Assembly (NCBI GenBank): GCA_963822695.1
Contig: CAWGJH010000006.1
Coordinates: forward strand, 186,001 to 250,000
DNA: 64,000 bases
From: GCA-003244245 sp963822695
GTDB lineage: Bacteria > Actinomycetota > Actinomycetes > Mycobacteriales > Pseudonocardiaceae
Reading direction: 5' to 3'
Position 1 is the first letter of the stretch. Each line of letters starts with the position of its first letter. A program made the translations under genes and the position numbers. Below the pieces are notes generated by a model. It searched no databases and was not told the DNA's origin. It saw nothing but the letters and a program-made list of their open reading frames with translations. Shown piece after piece: positions 25,007-34,596 of the stretch.

Positions 25007-28000
25007 TCAGCGAGGGATGGGGGCGTCGGGCGGGAGCCGCCGGATCGTGGGATCGTAGGGGTCGAGCTCGCCGGGCGTAAAGCGGCACAGCTTGATGGCC
25101 CACCAGAGGGAACGGCCCGGGTCGCCGGTGAGCTTGTAGGAGCCATCGGGCAGGAGCACCGCGTAGCCGCCAGCCTCGAGCGCCAGCAGCGTTGCACGCA
25201 CATCGCCGGTGGTGGGGTCCCACAACCGGGCGGTGTTATCCCAGGAAGCGGTAGCCAGCAGAGCACCATCGGGAGAGAACGCCACCCCGAGCACCGAACC
25301 ACTATGGCCCTTCAGAGTGCCGCGGTGCTGGCCGGTAGCAGAATCCCACAACCGGGCGGTGCGGTCGGCGGAGGCGGTGGCGAGCAGGGAGCCATCAGGG
25401 GAGAACGCCACCCCGAGCACCTCGTCGGTGTGGCCTTCCAGGGTGCTGCGGTGCTGGCCGGTAGCAGGGTCCCACACCCGGGCGGTGTTATCCCAGGAAG
25501 CGGTAGCCAGCAGAGCACCATCGGGAGAGAACGCCACCGCGCGCACCGAGCCAGTGTGGCCTTCCAGGGTGCTGCGGTGTCGTCGCTGCGAGTAACGACG
25601 CACGCCAGTGCTGGGCTCCCAGAGCCGGACGGTGTGGTCGCCGGAGGCGGTAGCCAGCAGGGAACCATCGGGGGAGAACGCCACCCCGAGCACCGAACCA
25701 CTATGGCCTTCCAGGGTGCTGCGGTGCTGGCCGGTAGCAGAATCCCACAACCGGGCGGTGTTATCCCAGGAAGCGGTAGCCAGCAGAGCACCATCGGGAG
25801 AAAACGCCACCCCGAGCACCGAACCACTATGGCCCTTCAGAGTGCTGCGGTGCTGGCCGGTAGCAGAATCCCACAACCGGGCGGTGTTATCCCAGGAAGC
25901 GGTAGCCAGCAGAGCACCATCGGGAGAAAACGCCACCCCGAGCACCGAACCACTATGGCCCTTCAGAGTGCTGCGGTGCTGGCCGGTAGCGGGATCCCAC
26001 AACCGGGCGGTGCGGTCGGCGGAGGCGGTGGCGAGCAGGGAGCCATCAGGGGAGAACGCCACCCCGGGCACCGAGCCGGTGCGGCCCTTAAGGGTGCTGC
26101 GGTGCTGGCCAGTGGCGGGGTCCCACAACCGGGCGGTGCGGTCGGCGGAGGCGGTGGCCAGCAGAGCACCATCGGGAGAAAACGCCACCCCAAGCACCGA
26201 GCCGGTGTGGCCCTCCAAGGTGCGGCGGTGCTGGCCAGTGGCGGGGTCCCACAACCGAGCGGTGTTATCCCAGGAAGCGGTAGCCAGCAGAGCACCACCG
26301 GGAGAAAACGCCACCCCGAACACCGAGCCAATGTGGCCTTCCAGGGTGCTGCGGTGCTGGCCGCTGACGGGATCCCACAACCGGGCGGTACCGTCGCCGG
26401 AGACAGTGGCCAGCAGAGAACCATCGGGAGAGAACGCCACCCCGAGCACCTCGCTAGCGTGGCCCTCCAGGGTGCCGCGGTGCTGGCCGCTGACGGGATC
26501 CCACAACCGGGCGGTACCGTCGGCGGAGACAGTGGCCAGCAGAGAACCATCGGGAGAGAACACCACCCCAAGCACCTTGCCGCTGTGGCCTTCCAGGGTG
26601 CCGCGGTGCTGGCCGCTGACGGGATCCCACAACCGGGCGGTGCCATCGGCGGAGGCGGTGGCCAGCAGAGAACCATCAGGAGAAAACGCCACCCCGAACA
26701 CCGAGCCACTGTGGCCTTCCAGGGTGCTACGGTGCTGGCCGGTGGCAGGATCCCACAATCGAACGGTACCGCCGCCGGAGGCGGTGACTAGCAGAGAGCC
26801 ATCAGGAGAAAACGCCACCCCGAGCACCTCGCTGGTGCGGCCGCTGAGGACGCGCAGCGTCTGGCCGCTGGCCCGATCAACGATCTCGACAGCAGGTCCG
26901 CGTGACACGGCGATCAGGGTGCCCTCAGGGGAGAATGCCGCACAGTTCACGCTTCCGACGGGGGCGATCGTGACGTCGGCGGGGTCACGTCCGGCGACTG
27001 CGGCCACGGCAAGCTCCGGGGCGTGGGTCAGGCTCTCCAGCCCCGATACACCAAGCAGAGCCGCGCGGTTCCACCGACTGCCCGAGATCAGGGCCGTGGT
27101 GAGAGACCCGCCGGTCATCCGGACGCAGCGCAAGTCGGCGCCCCGCAGATCCGCACCCGCCAGGTTAGTTCCAACTAGCCGCATCCCCCGCAGATCCGCG
27201 CCTTGCAGCTGCGCGTTTCGAAGATCCCGGTTCGTGAGGTTCTGGCCGCGTAGGTCCACACCCGCCAGCACCTGACGTTCTCCACCGCCGAGCCGCTGGC
27301 AGACGGCCAAGGCGTTCTGTTTTGCCACCTCGGAGGCGGCCGGGTCGGCCAGCACGTCGGCTGCCCAGCGGCGGGCCAGCTCATGCCCCGCGAGGTCGCA
27401 GAGGAAGTCCCGCATGAGTACGGACATCGTCCTGGTCAGCAGGATGTCGGCCACGTCCCCGCTCTGCAGCCTCTCGGCTGCGGAGTTGGCCACCAGCCAC
27501 TCCATCACGGACTGGTGAACGAACGCGAACTCTCCCTCGGGCGTGCGCACCAGCAGCGTGCCGGACCCGACTGTGTGGGCTGCCTGGTCGGCGGTGTACC
27601 CGCGCTCGGCGAGCCGGGTCAGCCTGGCTGACACCTGAGCGGTGAGGTCGGCCACCGGGATCGTCAAGGCCGTAGTCGCCCACAGCCGCAGGGCCAGGGC
27701 GGTGCAGGCCGCTAACCGCTCCTTGTCGTCCAAGAACCGCAGACCACCCCGATGCTGGTGCCGGCCCGCCTCCCGAAGCAGCCAGAAGTCGACCAACTCC
27801 CGGTAGAGCTCGGCCGCGCTGATCTGCCCGTGCTCGGCTTGGACGGCGCGCAGCCGCTGCTCGTCCAGATCCGCGATGAACGACAGCATCCGCGGATTGC
27901 GGGACAGGCCCAGCAGGTCGCGCACGTCGCCGAGCAGCGCGAACCGGGACTGGGCGCGCTGGGCGTCCCCGCCGTAGTGCTGGGTCAGGAACTGCAGGAT

Positions 28001-30691
28001 CTGTTTCTCGGTGAAGTCCTCCAGCTCGGCCACCCGGCTGGCGGCGAGGGCCGCGACTTGGGCGCCCAAGGCGGTGCGGATCTGGGCGGTGGAGTGGAAG
28101 TGCTGGGTGCGGCTGGTGAGCACGATCTTGGCGTTGTCGGTGGCCGCACGGAGCAGGGTGGTCAGGTAGTCGGCGGCGTTGTCGAAGCCGACCCGCAATT
28201 CCAGCTCGTCGAATCCGTCGAACAGCAGCGCGAGCCGCCCCCGGCGGATCATGTACTGCAGCTTCGGACCGTCGAAAACGGCGTTGTGCCGGGCCAGGTG
28301 CTGGGCGAGCAGTTCGTCCAGGGAGGGTGCCTTCTCCAGGCTGCGCAGCTCCACCAGGACCGGCAGCAGGCCAGGCAGGTGCTGGGGCAGGGTGCGGGCA
28401 AGTTCGCGGAGCAGGAAGGTCTTGCCCCGCCCGAAGTCACCGAGCAGCATGACGAACCGCGCGCCGTCGGCGCCCAGCCAGTCGATGACCTGGCCGAGCA
28501 GGTCGTCGCGAGCGGCGGCGCTCGGGTCGTCGTCGAGCAGCCGGTAGCGCTGAGGCACGTACAGCTGTGCTGGGTAGATCGGGTCGGTGGCAAGGCGCTC
28601 GGCCTGGCGTGCCACCAGCGGCCGCAGGTCGAGCAGCCCCTGGTAGTCGATGAAGCTGCGCAGTCGCACCCCCTGGCGTCGGGCCTCGGTCTCCAACGTG
28701 TCGGTAGCCGGGTGACCGCGATACACCAGTTCGGACCGCACCGAGGGATCGGCCGAGGCGAAGGAACGGTGCACTCGGTCCACGAAGGACTGCAGGTGCT
28801 TGAGGGTGATCTCACCGTCGAGCACCCCGACCGGCCACTGCTCCGCACCCGTGTCCGGCAACGGCTGGGACACCCGCAGGTAGCCGGCTTCCGGGCGCGG
28901 GGTCACCGTGGCGCCGGGATGGCTGGCACGGGTCGCCTCCAGCACCCGGTCGAAGAAGTCGTCTCCCGGTGCGGACTCGTCCCGGTGGGAATCGCCATCC
29001 TGCTGGTCGCTGGCGAACGTCGCGAGGACGTGCGGCATCAGGTAGGGCTCGTGGTGGTGCCAGTCCGAGCCGTGGATGCTGATCCGGGTGTCCCCGATCC
29101 AACGGCGCTGGCCGACCGCGTACTGCCGGGCGTAGCGGGTCACTCCGCTGGGATGCACGGTGAGTAGCTGATATTGGTGGGAAACCTCCTGCGAGCGGGC
29201 CTCGGCGGCGCTTCCGGTGGACAGCGCCAGCAGTCCCGAAGAGAGCCGGTGCAGCCGTCCGTCATGAGTGTGCCCGTGCAGGAGCAGGTTCACCAGCCCG
29301 CGCTGCCCGAGCCGCCGGTCAAGGTCGTCGGCGTCGCACAGGTTCTCCTCGTCGGCGACCGCGCCGCGCACCGCATTGTGGTGCACCGCCCCCAACCGCA
29401 GCCAGCCCCGGTCCCGGTATCCGGTCAGGCGCTCGGCGAACCAGCGCAGCTGCTGCTCCCCGATCCAGCCGTAGTGGTCAGCATCGCGGTGGCTCTCGAC
29501 CATGGTGGAGTTCATGCCGGCCACCACCACCGCGAGGTCGGGCATCTCGAACAGCGTCCACGGCTCGTCCGGGGTGAAGCTCACCCCGTCGACTCCCTGG
29601 TAGAACTGCTCGAACGCGGCGGCGAAGTGCTTCCATTTCGGCCAGTACGGTGCCACCGGCTGGCACTCGTCGGCCTCTTGATCCTGGAAGTAGGCTGCGC
29701 AGGCTTTTCGGTTGACGTCGTGGTTGCCCGGCACGATGGCCACGTGCCGCCGGGGTAGCTGCACCGCCTCGGTCAGTGCGGTCAGGAACCTCAGCACCTG
29801 TTCGAGTTCGCTACGCAAGCCCCGCTCGGCCAGGTCACCGGTGACCACCATCAGGTCCGGACGCAGCCCAGTGTCCCCGGCCAGCGTATCCAGGTCATCG
29901 TGCAACCGCCCGAACAGCGCGTCATGGTCCTGGTCGGCTGGCGTCACACCGTTGCCGCCACAGAGATGGTGGTGGCCGAACCGGGGATCCGACACATGCA
30001 GGATCGTCAGCTCGCTGACGCCACTGGCGGCCCGCCTCCGGGCCCGGGTGTGTCGAGGATCAAGGACCTCCGGCCAGGCCAGCCGCAACCGATCAGCAGT
30101 GATCGCGTAGCTGTCCCGATGCCCGGATGCTGCGGGTGGCGCGGTGGTCAGCAGGCCCACCACCCGGCCGGTGTCACGGTCACACACCGGGCTGCCGCTG
30201 AACCCCGGCTGGATCCGCAGCGCGCTGTCGAGCGTGGAATCCAGCTGCAGGTGCCGGTCCCCAATCTGGCCGCGCACGGTGGCCGTCACCCAGGCGCCGT
30301 GCGGGCGCGGCGGGTTGCCGGGGTAGCCGAACACGTCCACCACCCGGCCCCGCGCGGGCGGGTTGGCGGCAAGCCGGGCGGGGGTGGCGCCGGTGGGGAC
30401 ATCGGTGCTGGTCACGACGAGCCCGGCAATGTCATCCCCGATGGCCCCAGTGCGTGGCGGAGGCACCCAAAGCTGCACCTGGGCTCGCAGCGAACCTTCA
30501 CCGACCGCGAACGCCACGGTGACCTCGCCTGTCGGCCTGTCCTGCGCCGCGAGGTCCCGGCCCAGCGCGGCGTTGACCACATGCGCGCAGGTCACGATCT
30601 CCCGTGAGCCGACGAGCACACCCACCCCGACGGTGCTCCCGCTCGCGTCCACCATGCGCACGGCGAGCCCGAAGCCAGGTGCATCAGTCAC
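25007..30691 (-). CDS. Giant multidomain STAND protein: trypsin-like protease, metallophosphoesterase, NACHT, pentapeptide repeats, WD40
   Basis: This is a 1894-residue protein. A trypsin-like domain (1-215) has TCAHVV, GDDIAGL and GFSGSP. A calcineurin-like phosphoesterase (about 225-560) has VTGDLAERG, VPGNHDVNR and HGHTHDG; its first metal motif reads SDPRFG rather than SD-x-H. An unassigned segment (about 600-740) precedes a NACHT NTPase with P-loop GDFGRGKT (about 750) and Walker B LLFDGFDE (about 824). Pentapeptide repeats (about 1145-1190) and 14 WD40 blades (about 1240-1840) form the C-terminal half. This is the plan of bacterial NLR-like defence proteins: sensor repeats, switch, N-terminal effector. 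It lies 17 bases after arfB and may be cotranscribed. The defence role is inference. Confidence 0.85.
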   Translation of the reverse strand: MTDAPGFGLAVRMVDASGSTVGVGVLVGSREIVTCAHVVNAALGRDLAAQDRPTGEVTVAFAVGEGSLRAQVQLWVPPPRTGAIGDDIAGLVVTSTDVPTGATPARLAANPPARGRVVDVFGYPGNPPRPHGAWVTATVRGQIGDRHLQLDSTLDSALRIQPGFSGSPVCDRDTGRVVGLLTTAPPAASGHRDSYAITADRLRLAWPEVLDPRHTRARRRAASGVSELTILHVSDPRFGHHHLCGGNGVTPADQDHDALFGRLHDDLDTLAGDTGLRPDLMVVTGDLAERGLRSELEQVLRFLTALTEAVQLPRRHVAIVPGNHDVNRKACAAYFQDQEADECQPVAPYWPKWKHFAAAFEQFYQGVDGVSFTPDEPWTLFEMPDLAVVVAGMNSTMVESHRDADHYGWIGEQQLRWFAERLTGYRDRGWLRLGAVHHNAVRGAVADEENLCDADDLDRRLGQRGLVNLLLHGHTHDGRLHRLSSGLLALSTGSAAEARSQEVSHQYQLLTVHPSGVTRYARQYAVGQRRWIGDTRISIHGSDWHHHEPYLMPHVLATFASDQQDGDSHRDESAPGDDFFDRVLEATRASHPGATVTPRPEAGYLRVSQPLPDTGAEQWPVGVLDGEITLKHLQSFVDRVHRSFASADPSVRSELVYRGHPATDTLETEARRQGVRLRSFIDYQGLLDLRPLVARQAERLATDPIYPAQLYVPQRYRLLDDDPSAAARDDLLGQVIDWLGADGARFVMLLGDFGRGKTFLLRELARTLPQHLPGLLPVLVELRSLEKAPSLDELLAQHLARHNAVFDGPKLQYMIRRGRLALLFDGFDELELRVGFDNAADYLTTLLRAATDNAKIVLTSRTQHFHSTAQIRTALGAQVAALAASRVAELEDFTEKQILQFLTQHYGGDAQRAQSRFALLGDVRDLLGLSRNPRMLSFIADLDEQRLRAVQAEHGQISAAELYRELVDFWLLREAGRHQHRGGLRFLDDKERLAACTALALRLWATTALTIPVADLTAQVSARLTRLAERGYTADQAAHTVGSGTLLVRTPEGEFAFVHQSVMEWLVANSAAERLQSGDVADILLTRTMSVLMRDFLCDLAGHELARRWAADVLADPAASEVAKQNALAVCQRLGGGERQVLAGVDLRGQNLTNRDLRNAQLQGADLRGMRLVGTNLAGADLRGADLRCVRMTGGSLTTALISGSRWNRAALLGVSGLESLTHAPELAVAAVAGRDPADVTIAPVGSVNCAAFSPEGTLIAVSRGPAVEIVDRASGQTLRVLSGRTSEVLGVAFSPDGSLLVTASGGGTVRLWDPATGQHRSTLEGHSGSVFGVAFSPDGSLLATASADGTARLWDPVSGQHRGTLEGHSGKVLGVVFSPDGSLLATVSADGTARLWDPVSGQHRGTLEGHASEVLGVAFSPDGSLLATVSGDGTARLWDPVSGQHRSTLEGHIGSVFGVAFSPGGALLATASWDNTARLWDPATGQHRRTLEGHTGSVLGVAFSPDGALLATASADRTARLWDPATGQHRSTLKGRTGSVPGVAFSPDGSLLATASADRTARLWDPATGQHRSTLKGHSGSVLGVAFSPDGALLATASWDNTARLWDSATGQHRSTLKGHSGSVLGVAFSPDGALLATASWDNTARLWDSATGQHRSTLEGHSGSVLGVAFSPDGSLLATASGDHTVRLWEPSTGVRRYSQRRHRSTLEGHTGSVRAVAFSPDGALLATASWDNTARVWDPATGQHRSTLEGHTDEVLGVAFSPDGSLLATASADRTARLWDSATGQHRGTLKGHSGSVLGVAFSPDGALLATASWDNTARLWDPTTGDVRATLLALEAGGYAVLLPDGSYKLTGDPGRSLWWAIKLCRFTPGELDPYDPTIRRLPPDAPIPR
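25200..26970 (-). repeat. Fourteen 126-bp WD40-coding repeats with near-identical copies
   Basis: The C-terminal part of the giant gene consists of 42-residue units with the core VAFSPDGSLLATAS and RLWDPATGQHRSTL. Many copies differ at only a few bases; for example those around 25740-25860 and 25860-25990 are almost the same. Fourteen units fit two seven-bladed propellers. One unit has a short insertion (VRRYSQR) at about 25580-25610. Confidence 0.9.
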
Positions 30692-30708
30692 CGTCGACCC
30701 TCACCTCA

Positions 30709-31134
30709 TCATTCTCCGGGAGAGCCGCGGAATCGTTTCACCTCACTGCGGCGACGCTTGGTGGCCAGGCGGCGCTCCCGGGCGGCCCGGGAGGGCCGCG
30801 TCGGGCGGCGCGTCGGCGGATCCGGGGCCAGCGCCTGGCGAAGTATCGCGGCCAGCCGGACTCGCGCCGCTTCCCGATTGCGCAGTTGGGAGCGGTACTC
30901 GGCGGCCACGACCGTGAGCACACCGTCGATCAGCCGCCCGGACAGCCGCTGGAGTAACCGATCCCGTTGAGCTGGCGTGAACGCCGTGCTGGCCGTCACG
31001 TCAAAGAGCAGTTGGACGCGCGAATCAGTGGTGTTCACTCCCTGCCCGCCTGGGCCGCTCGCCCGGGAGAAACGCCACCCTAGCTCGCCCTCAGGAATCG
31101 AGATCGAGCCGCACACCGGCAGCGCGTTGGACAT
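30709..31134 (-). CDS. arfB: ArfB/YaeJ-type peptidyl-tRNA hydrolase (ribosome rescue)
   Basis: This is a 141-residue protein. The catalytic GGQ loop is in RASGPGGQGVNTTDSRV, and the basic C-terminal tail (RERRLATKRRRSEVKRF) is the part that enters the empty mRNA channel of stalled ribosomes. There is no codon-recognition domain, so it is ArfB and not a normal release factor. It lies 19 bases after acs and 17 bases before the giant NACHT gene, all in the same direction. Confidence 0.9.
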   Translation of the reverse strand: MSNALPVCGSISIPEGELGWRFSRASGPGGQGVNTTDSRVQLLFDVTASTAFTPAQRDRLLQRLSGRLIDGVLTVVAAEYRSQLRNREAARVRLAAILRQALAPDPPTRRPTRPSRAARERRLATKRRRSEVKRFRGSPGE

Positions 31135-31153
31135 GTCTCCAGCATGCCGGGCG

Positions 31154-33130
31154 TCAGTCTTGGGCGCCGGACCGCAGGCCGGCGGAGATCAGGTCCATGA
31201 CTGAGGAGTCCGCCAGGGTGGTGACGTCGCCGATTTCGCGGTGTTCCGCGACGTCCCGCAGCAGGCGGCGCATGATCTTGCCGGATCGTGTTTTCGGCAG
31301 GTCCGCGACGACCATGATCTGCCGGGGCTTGGCGATCGCGCCGATCTGGGTGGCCACGTGGTTGCGCAGAGCCCTGATCGCCACTTCGCCTCGTGCCTCG
31401 TCCTGGGCGACGTGGCCGCGCAGGATCACGAACGCGACAATGCCTTGCCCGGTGATCGGATCGGGGGCGCCGACCACGGCGGCTTCGGCCACCGTCGGAT
31501 GCGACACCAGCGCGGACTCCACCTCAGTGGTGGAGATCCGGTGCCCGGAGATGTTCATCACGTCGTCCACCCGGCCCAGCAGCCAGATCACGCCGTCGTC
31601 GTCGTACTTGGCGCCGTCCCCGGCGAAGTAGTAGCCCTGCTCGGCGAAGCGGGACCAGTAGGTCTTCCGGTATCGCTCGTCGTCACCCCAGATGGTGCGC
31701 AGCATCCCGGGCCAGGGCGCGTCCAGCACCAGGTAGCCGCCCTGGCCGTGGCCGACCGGGGTGCCGGACTCGTCGACCACGGTGGCGCTGATGCCCGGCA
31801 GTGGGCGCATCGCTGAGCCGGGTTTGGTCGCGGTGACGCCGGGCAGCGGTGAGATCATGATCGCGCCGGTCTCGGTTTGCCACCAGGTGTCCACGACCGG
31901 GCAGCGATCATTACCAATGTGCTCCCGGTACCACATCCAGGCCTCGGGGTTGATCGGCTCCCCGACGCTGCCCAGCAGCCGCAGCGACGACAGGTCATAT
32001 TTCTCGGGGATCTCCTTGCCCCACTTCATGAAGGTGCGGATCAGGGTGGGCGCGGTGTAGTAAGTGGTGACGCCGTAGCGTTGCACGATCTCCCAGTGCC
32101 GGCCCTCATGCGGGGTGTTCGGGGTGCCCTCGTACATGATCGACGTCGCCCGGTTGGCCAGCGGCCCGTAGACGATGTAGCTGTGCCCGGTGACCCAGCC
32201 GATATCGGCGGTGCACCAGTAGACGTCCTGGCCGGCCTTGTGGTCGAAGACGACGTGGTGGGTGTAGGCGCACTGGGTGAGGTAGCCGCCGGAGGTGTGC
32301 AGGATGCCCTTGGGTTTTCCGGTGGTGCCCGAGGTGTAGAGGATGAACAGCGGGTGCTCGCTGTCGAACGCCTGGCAGGTGTGCTGGTCAGACTGGTGAT
32401 TAACCAGCTCGTGCCACCACAGGTCACGGCCCTCGGTCCAGTCGACGTCGACGTCGGTGCGCTTGACCACCACGACGTGGCGCACCGTCGGGGTGTCCCG
32501 CAGCGCTTCGTCGGCGTTGGCCTTCAACGGGGCCGTCTTGCCCCGCCGGTACTGGCCATCGGCAGTGATCACCAGCGTGGCCTGCGCGTCGTTGACCCGC
32601 TGGCGCAGCGACTCAGCGGAGAAGCCACCGAACACCACGCTGTGTGGCATGCCCAGCCGGGCGCAGGCGAGCATGGCGAAGACCGCCTCGGGGATCATCG
32701 GGAGCTGGATGGCCACCCGGTCCCCGGTCTGCAGGCCCAGCGAGAGCAAGGCGTTGGCCGTCTTGGCGACCTCACGGTGCAGGTCGGCGTAGGTGATGGT
32801 ACGGGTGTCGCCCGGCTCGCCCTCCCAGTGGAAGGCGACCTGATCACCGTGTCCGTCCTCCACGTGCCGGTCCACGCAGTTGTAGGCGACGTTGAGCGTG
32901 CCGCCGACGAACCACCGCGCGAACGGTGGGTTGGACCAATCGAGGACCTGGTCAAAGTCGGTATGCCAGTGCAGCCGGTGAGCCTGCTGCGCCCAGAAAG
33001 CCTCCCGATCGGCGTCCGCGTCCTCGTAGAGCGCGGCGGTGGCGTTTGCCCGCGCAGCGAACTCCTCGCGTGGGGGGAACACGCGGCTCTCGGTGAGCAG
33101 GTTGTCGAGTCGCTGCCTCGAGTCACCCAT
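31154..33130 (-). CDS. acs: Acetyl-CoA synthetase (acetate-CoA ligase)
   Basis: This 658-residue protein is full length for AMP-forming acetate-CoA ligase. Motifs are LYTSGTTGKPKGI (P-loop), DTWWQTETGAIMI, the hinge region GRVDDVMNISGHRI and the C-terminal lysine motif PKTRSGKIMRR, which is the acetylation-regulated site in this family. It makes acetyl-CoA from acetate, ATP and CoA in the cytoplasm. It heads a leftward run that includes arfB and the giant STAND gene. The mctP transporter elsewhere in the window could supply acetate. Confidence 0.95.
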   Translation of the reverse strand: MGDSRQRLDNLLTESRVFPPREEFAARANATAALYEDADADREAFWAQQAHRLHWHTDFDQVLDWSNPPFARWFVGGTLNVAYNCVDRHVEDGHGDQVAFHWEGEPGDTRTITYADLHREVAKTANALLSLGLQTGDRVAIQLPMIPEAVFAMLACARLGMPHSVVFGGFSAESLRQRVNDAQATLVITADGQYRRGKTAPLKANADEALRDTPTVRHVVVVKRTDVDVDWTEGRDLWWHELVNHQSDQHTCQAFDSEHPLFILYTSGTTGKPKGILHTSGGYLTQCAYTHHVVFDHKAGQDVYWCTADIGWVTGHSYIVYGPLANRATSIMYEGTPNTPHEGRHWEIVQRYGVTTYYTAPTLIRTFMKWGKEIPEKYDLSSLRLLGSVGEPINPEAWMWYREHIGNDRCPVVDTWWQTETGAIMISPLPGVTATKPGSAMRPLPGISATVVDESGTPVGHGQGGYLVLDAPWPGMLRTIWGDDERYRKTYWSRFAEQGYYFAGDGAKYDDDGVIWLLGRVDDVMNISGHRISTTEVESALVSHPTVAEAAVVGAPDPITGQGIVAFVILRGHVAQDEARGEVAIRALRNHVATQIGAIAKPRQIMVVADLPKTRSGKIMRRLLRDVAEHREIGDVTTLADSSVMDLISAGLRSGAQD

Positions 33131-33240
33131 TGTGGGGGAACCTCCTGTGTCGCGTTCGTCACGTCAGGTCATGACGGTAGTATCATCGCCGCTCCACGGC
33201 CACTGTTACAGTCAATTAGCAACAGAGTGGAATCTGCTGG

Positions 33241-33561
33241 TCACCCGTCGTCGTGCGCACGGTGGAGGAGCGCGGCGAACGCCCGGTCCGGGTTCTTCAC
33301 CAACCCGTGGATCGTCGTCACCACCGGGCAGGGCCACGGCGAGGAGCAGGTCTGGCAGGCCCCACTGGGCTTGAGCTGGTGCTCGATCAGCAGCCCGCGG
33401 ATGACGAGCACCAGGTCGGGGATCAGGCTGCGGACGTGGTCGGAGTCCGCCTCGGACCACCCGAACTTGCACGCCAGGGCATCCGCCTCGCACAGATGCT
33501 CGTCGAGATCGTCGCACAACAACTGAAACGCGTCGGCGACTGCTGGGGAGAGCGCGTCCAT
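33241..33561 (-). CDS. Hypothetical protein with CxxC-like cysteine cluster
   Basis: This is a 106-residue protein. AGGAGGT lies six bases before the ATG, which supports the start. It is helical and acidic and contains CQTCSSPWPCPVV, a cysteine cluster seen in small actinomycete proteins encoded near XRE-DUF5753 regulators. It is divergent from such a regulator (33721), and the shared region contains a perfect palindrome (33621-33635). No function is recognised. It may be a target of that regulator. Confidence 0.7.
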   Translation of the reverse strand: MDALSPAVADAFQLLCDDLDEHLCEADALACKFGWSEADSDHVRSLIPDLVLVIRGLLIEHQLKPSGACQTCSSPWPCPVVTTIHGLVKNPDRAFAALLHRAHDDG

Positions 33562-33620
33562 CGGTTACCTCCTGAGGAGTCCGGCGGGATCCGCTGTCCC
33601 GCGCATGATCAGGCAAGCTC

Positions 33621-33635
33621 TTGACATATTGTCAA
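33621..33635. promoter_or_regulatory. Perfect palindrome TTGACA-TAT-TGTCAA in a divergent promoter
   Basis: Each arm is also a consensus -35 hexamer, one for each strand. The palindrome lies between the divergent genes at 33561 (minus) and 33721 (plus), so one bound regulator could block both promoters. The XRE protein encoded next door is the obvious candidate. Binding is inferred. Confidence 0.5.
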
Positions 33636-33720
33636 TGCAACGCCCGATTTGGGTGACAAAGTGCGTGTCGGTGCGGAATCTGCCGGGGAATGGATCTATG
33701 GTTCGCGGCGGGAGGTCCTC

Positions 33721-34596
33721 ATGCCAGACCACGAACCGACGATCCGCAGCCGCGAGCTCGGGGAAGGCCTGCGCCGGGCGATGAAGTACGCCGGGCTCAA
33801 CGGCCAGCAGGTCGCGCACCAACTCGGCTTGTCACCGAGCTGGGTGTCCCGCCTGGTATCCGGCAAGCGTAACGCTACCGCAGTGCAGGTGTCAGCATTC
33901 CTCGCGGTGTGCCGGGTGACCGGCGAGGAGCGCGACCGGCTGCTGGAGCTCTGCGACGACCAGCACACCCCCGGCTGGTTCCAGCAACACGGCTCCCGCC
34001 TGCCCCAGCAAGTCGTGACGCTGATCGACCACGAGACCAAGACGATCACGATCAGCGACTTCCAGTTGACGCTGGTGCCCGGCCTGCTGCAGACCGGCGA
34101 CTACACCCGTGCGCTGCTCAAGGAGGCCGGCCGGGTGCCGGCCTGCGAAATCGACGACCGGGTGGCCGCCCGGCTGGCCCGCCAGAGCCTGTTCAGCCGG
34201 GACCGCCCGCCGCGCTTCACCTACTACCTGCACGAGTTCGTGCTGCGGCTGCCGGTCGGGGGCACCGCCGTAATGTCCGAGCAGCTGCACCACCTGCTGC
34301 GGATGGCGGTGCGCCCCTACCTCACCCTGCGGATGGTGCCCGCCTCACTCGGCGCGCACGCCGCGATCGCCGGATCGTTCACGCTCATGGAGTTCGCCGA
34401 GTTTAAGCCGGTGGCGTACCTGGACAGCGAGACTTCCAGCGTGTTCCTGGAGCGGCCGGTGGAGATCGACGCCTACCGGGACATCCTGGCGGCGCTGGCG
34501 GAGACCGCGCTGGGCGAGGGAGAATCGAGGGAGCTGATTGCCACCCTGGCAACCGAGCTCTACGCGGATCGAGAGGACTATGATGACCGCGCCTGA
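33721..34596 (+). CDS. XRE-family regulator with DUF5753 domain
   Basis: About 291 residues from ATG at 33721, placed after GGGAGG. An N-terminal helix-turn-helix (about 10-65, NGQQVAHQLGLSPSWVSRLV) is followed by a DUF5753 domain starting near ITISDFQLTLVPGLLQTGDY and ending in VEIDAYRDILAALAETAL. This pair is very common in actinomycetes and is nearly always followed by a DUF397 gene, as here. These pairs may regulate morphological or antibiotic genes, or form toxin-antitoxin-like modules. The role here is not known. Confidence 0.93.
   Translation: MPDHEPTIRSRELGEGLRRAMKYAGLNGQQVAHQLGLSPSWVSRLVSGKRNATAVQVSAFLAVCRVTGEERDRLLELCDDQHTPGWFQQHGSRLPQQVVTLIDHETKTITISDFQLTLVPGLLQTGDYTRALLKEAGRVPACEIDDRVAARLARQSLFSRDRPPRFTYYLHEFVLRLPVGGTAVMSEQLHHLLRMAVRPYLTLRMVPASLGAHAAIAGSFTLMEFAEFKPVAYLDSETSSVFLERPVEIDAYRDILAALAETALGEGESRELIATLATELYADREDYDDRA

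Noticed and set aside
24362..26791. Very long plus-strand frame (809 codons) opposite the WD40 region
   Set aside because: It is antisense to the NACHT-WD40 gene and its repeated pattern mirrors the WD40 codons; it has no domain of its own. A similar frame at 25608-27275 is rejected for the same reason.
25200..26970. CRISPR-like repeat array
   Set aside because: The regular 126-bp spacing encodes WD40 units in frame; there are no short palindromic repeats with unique spacers.
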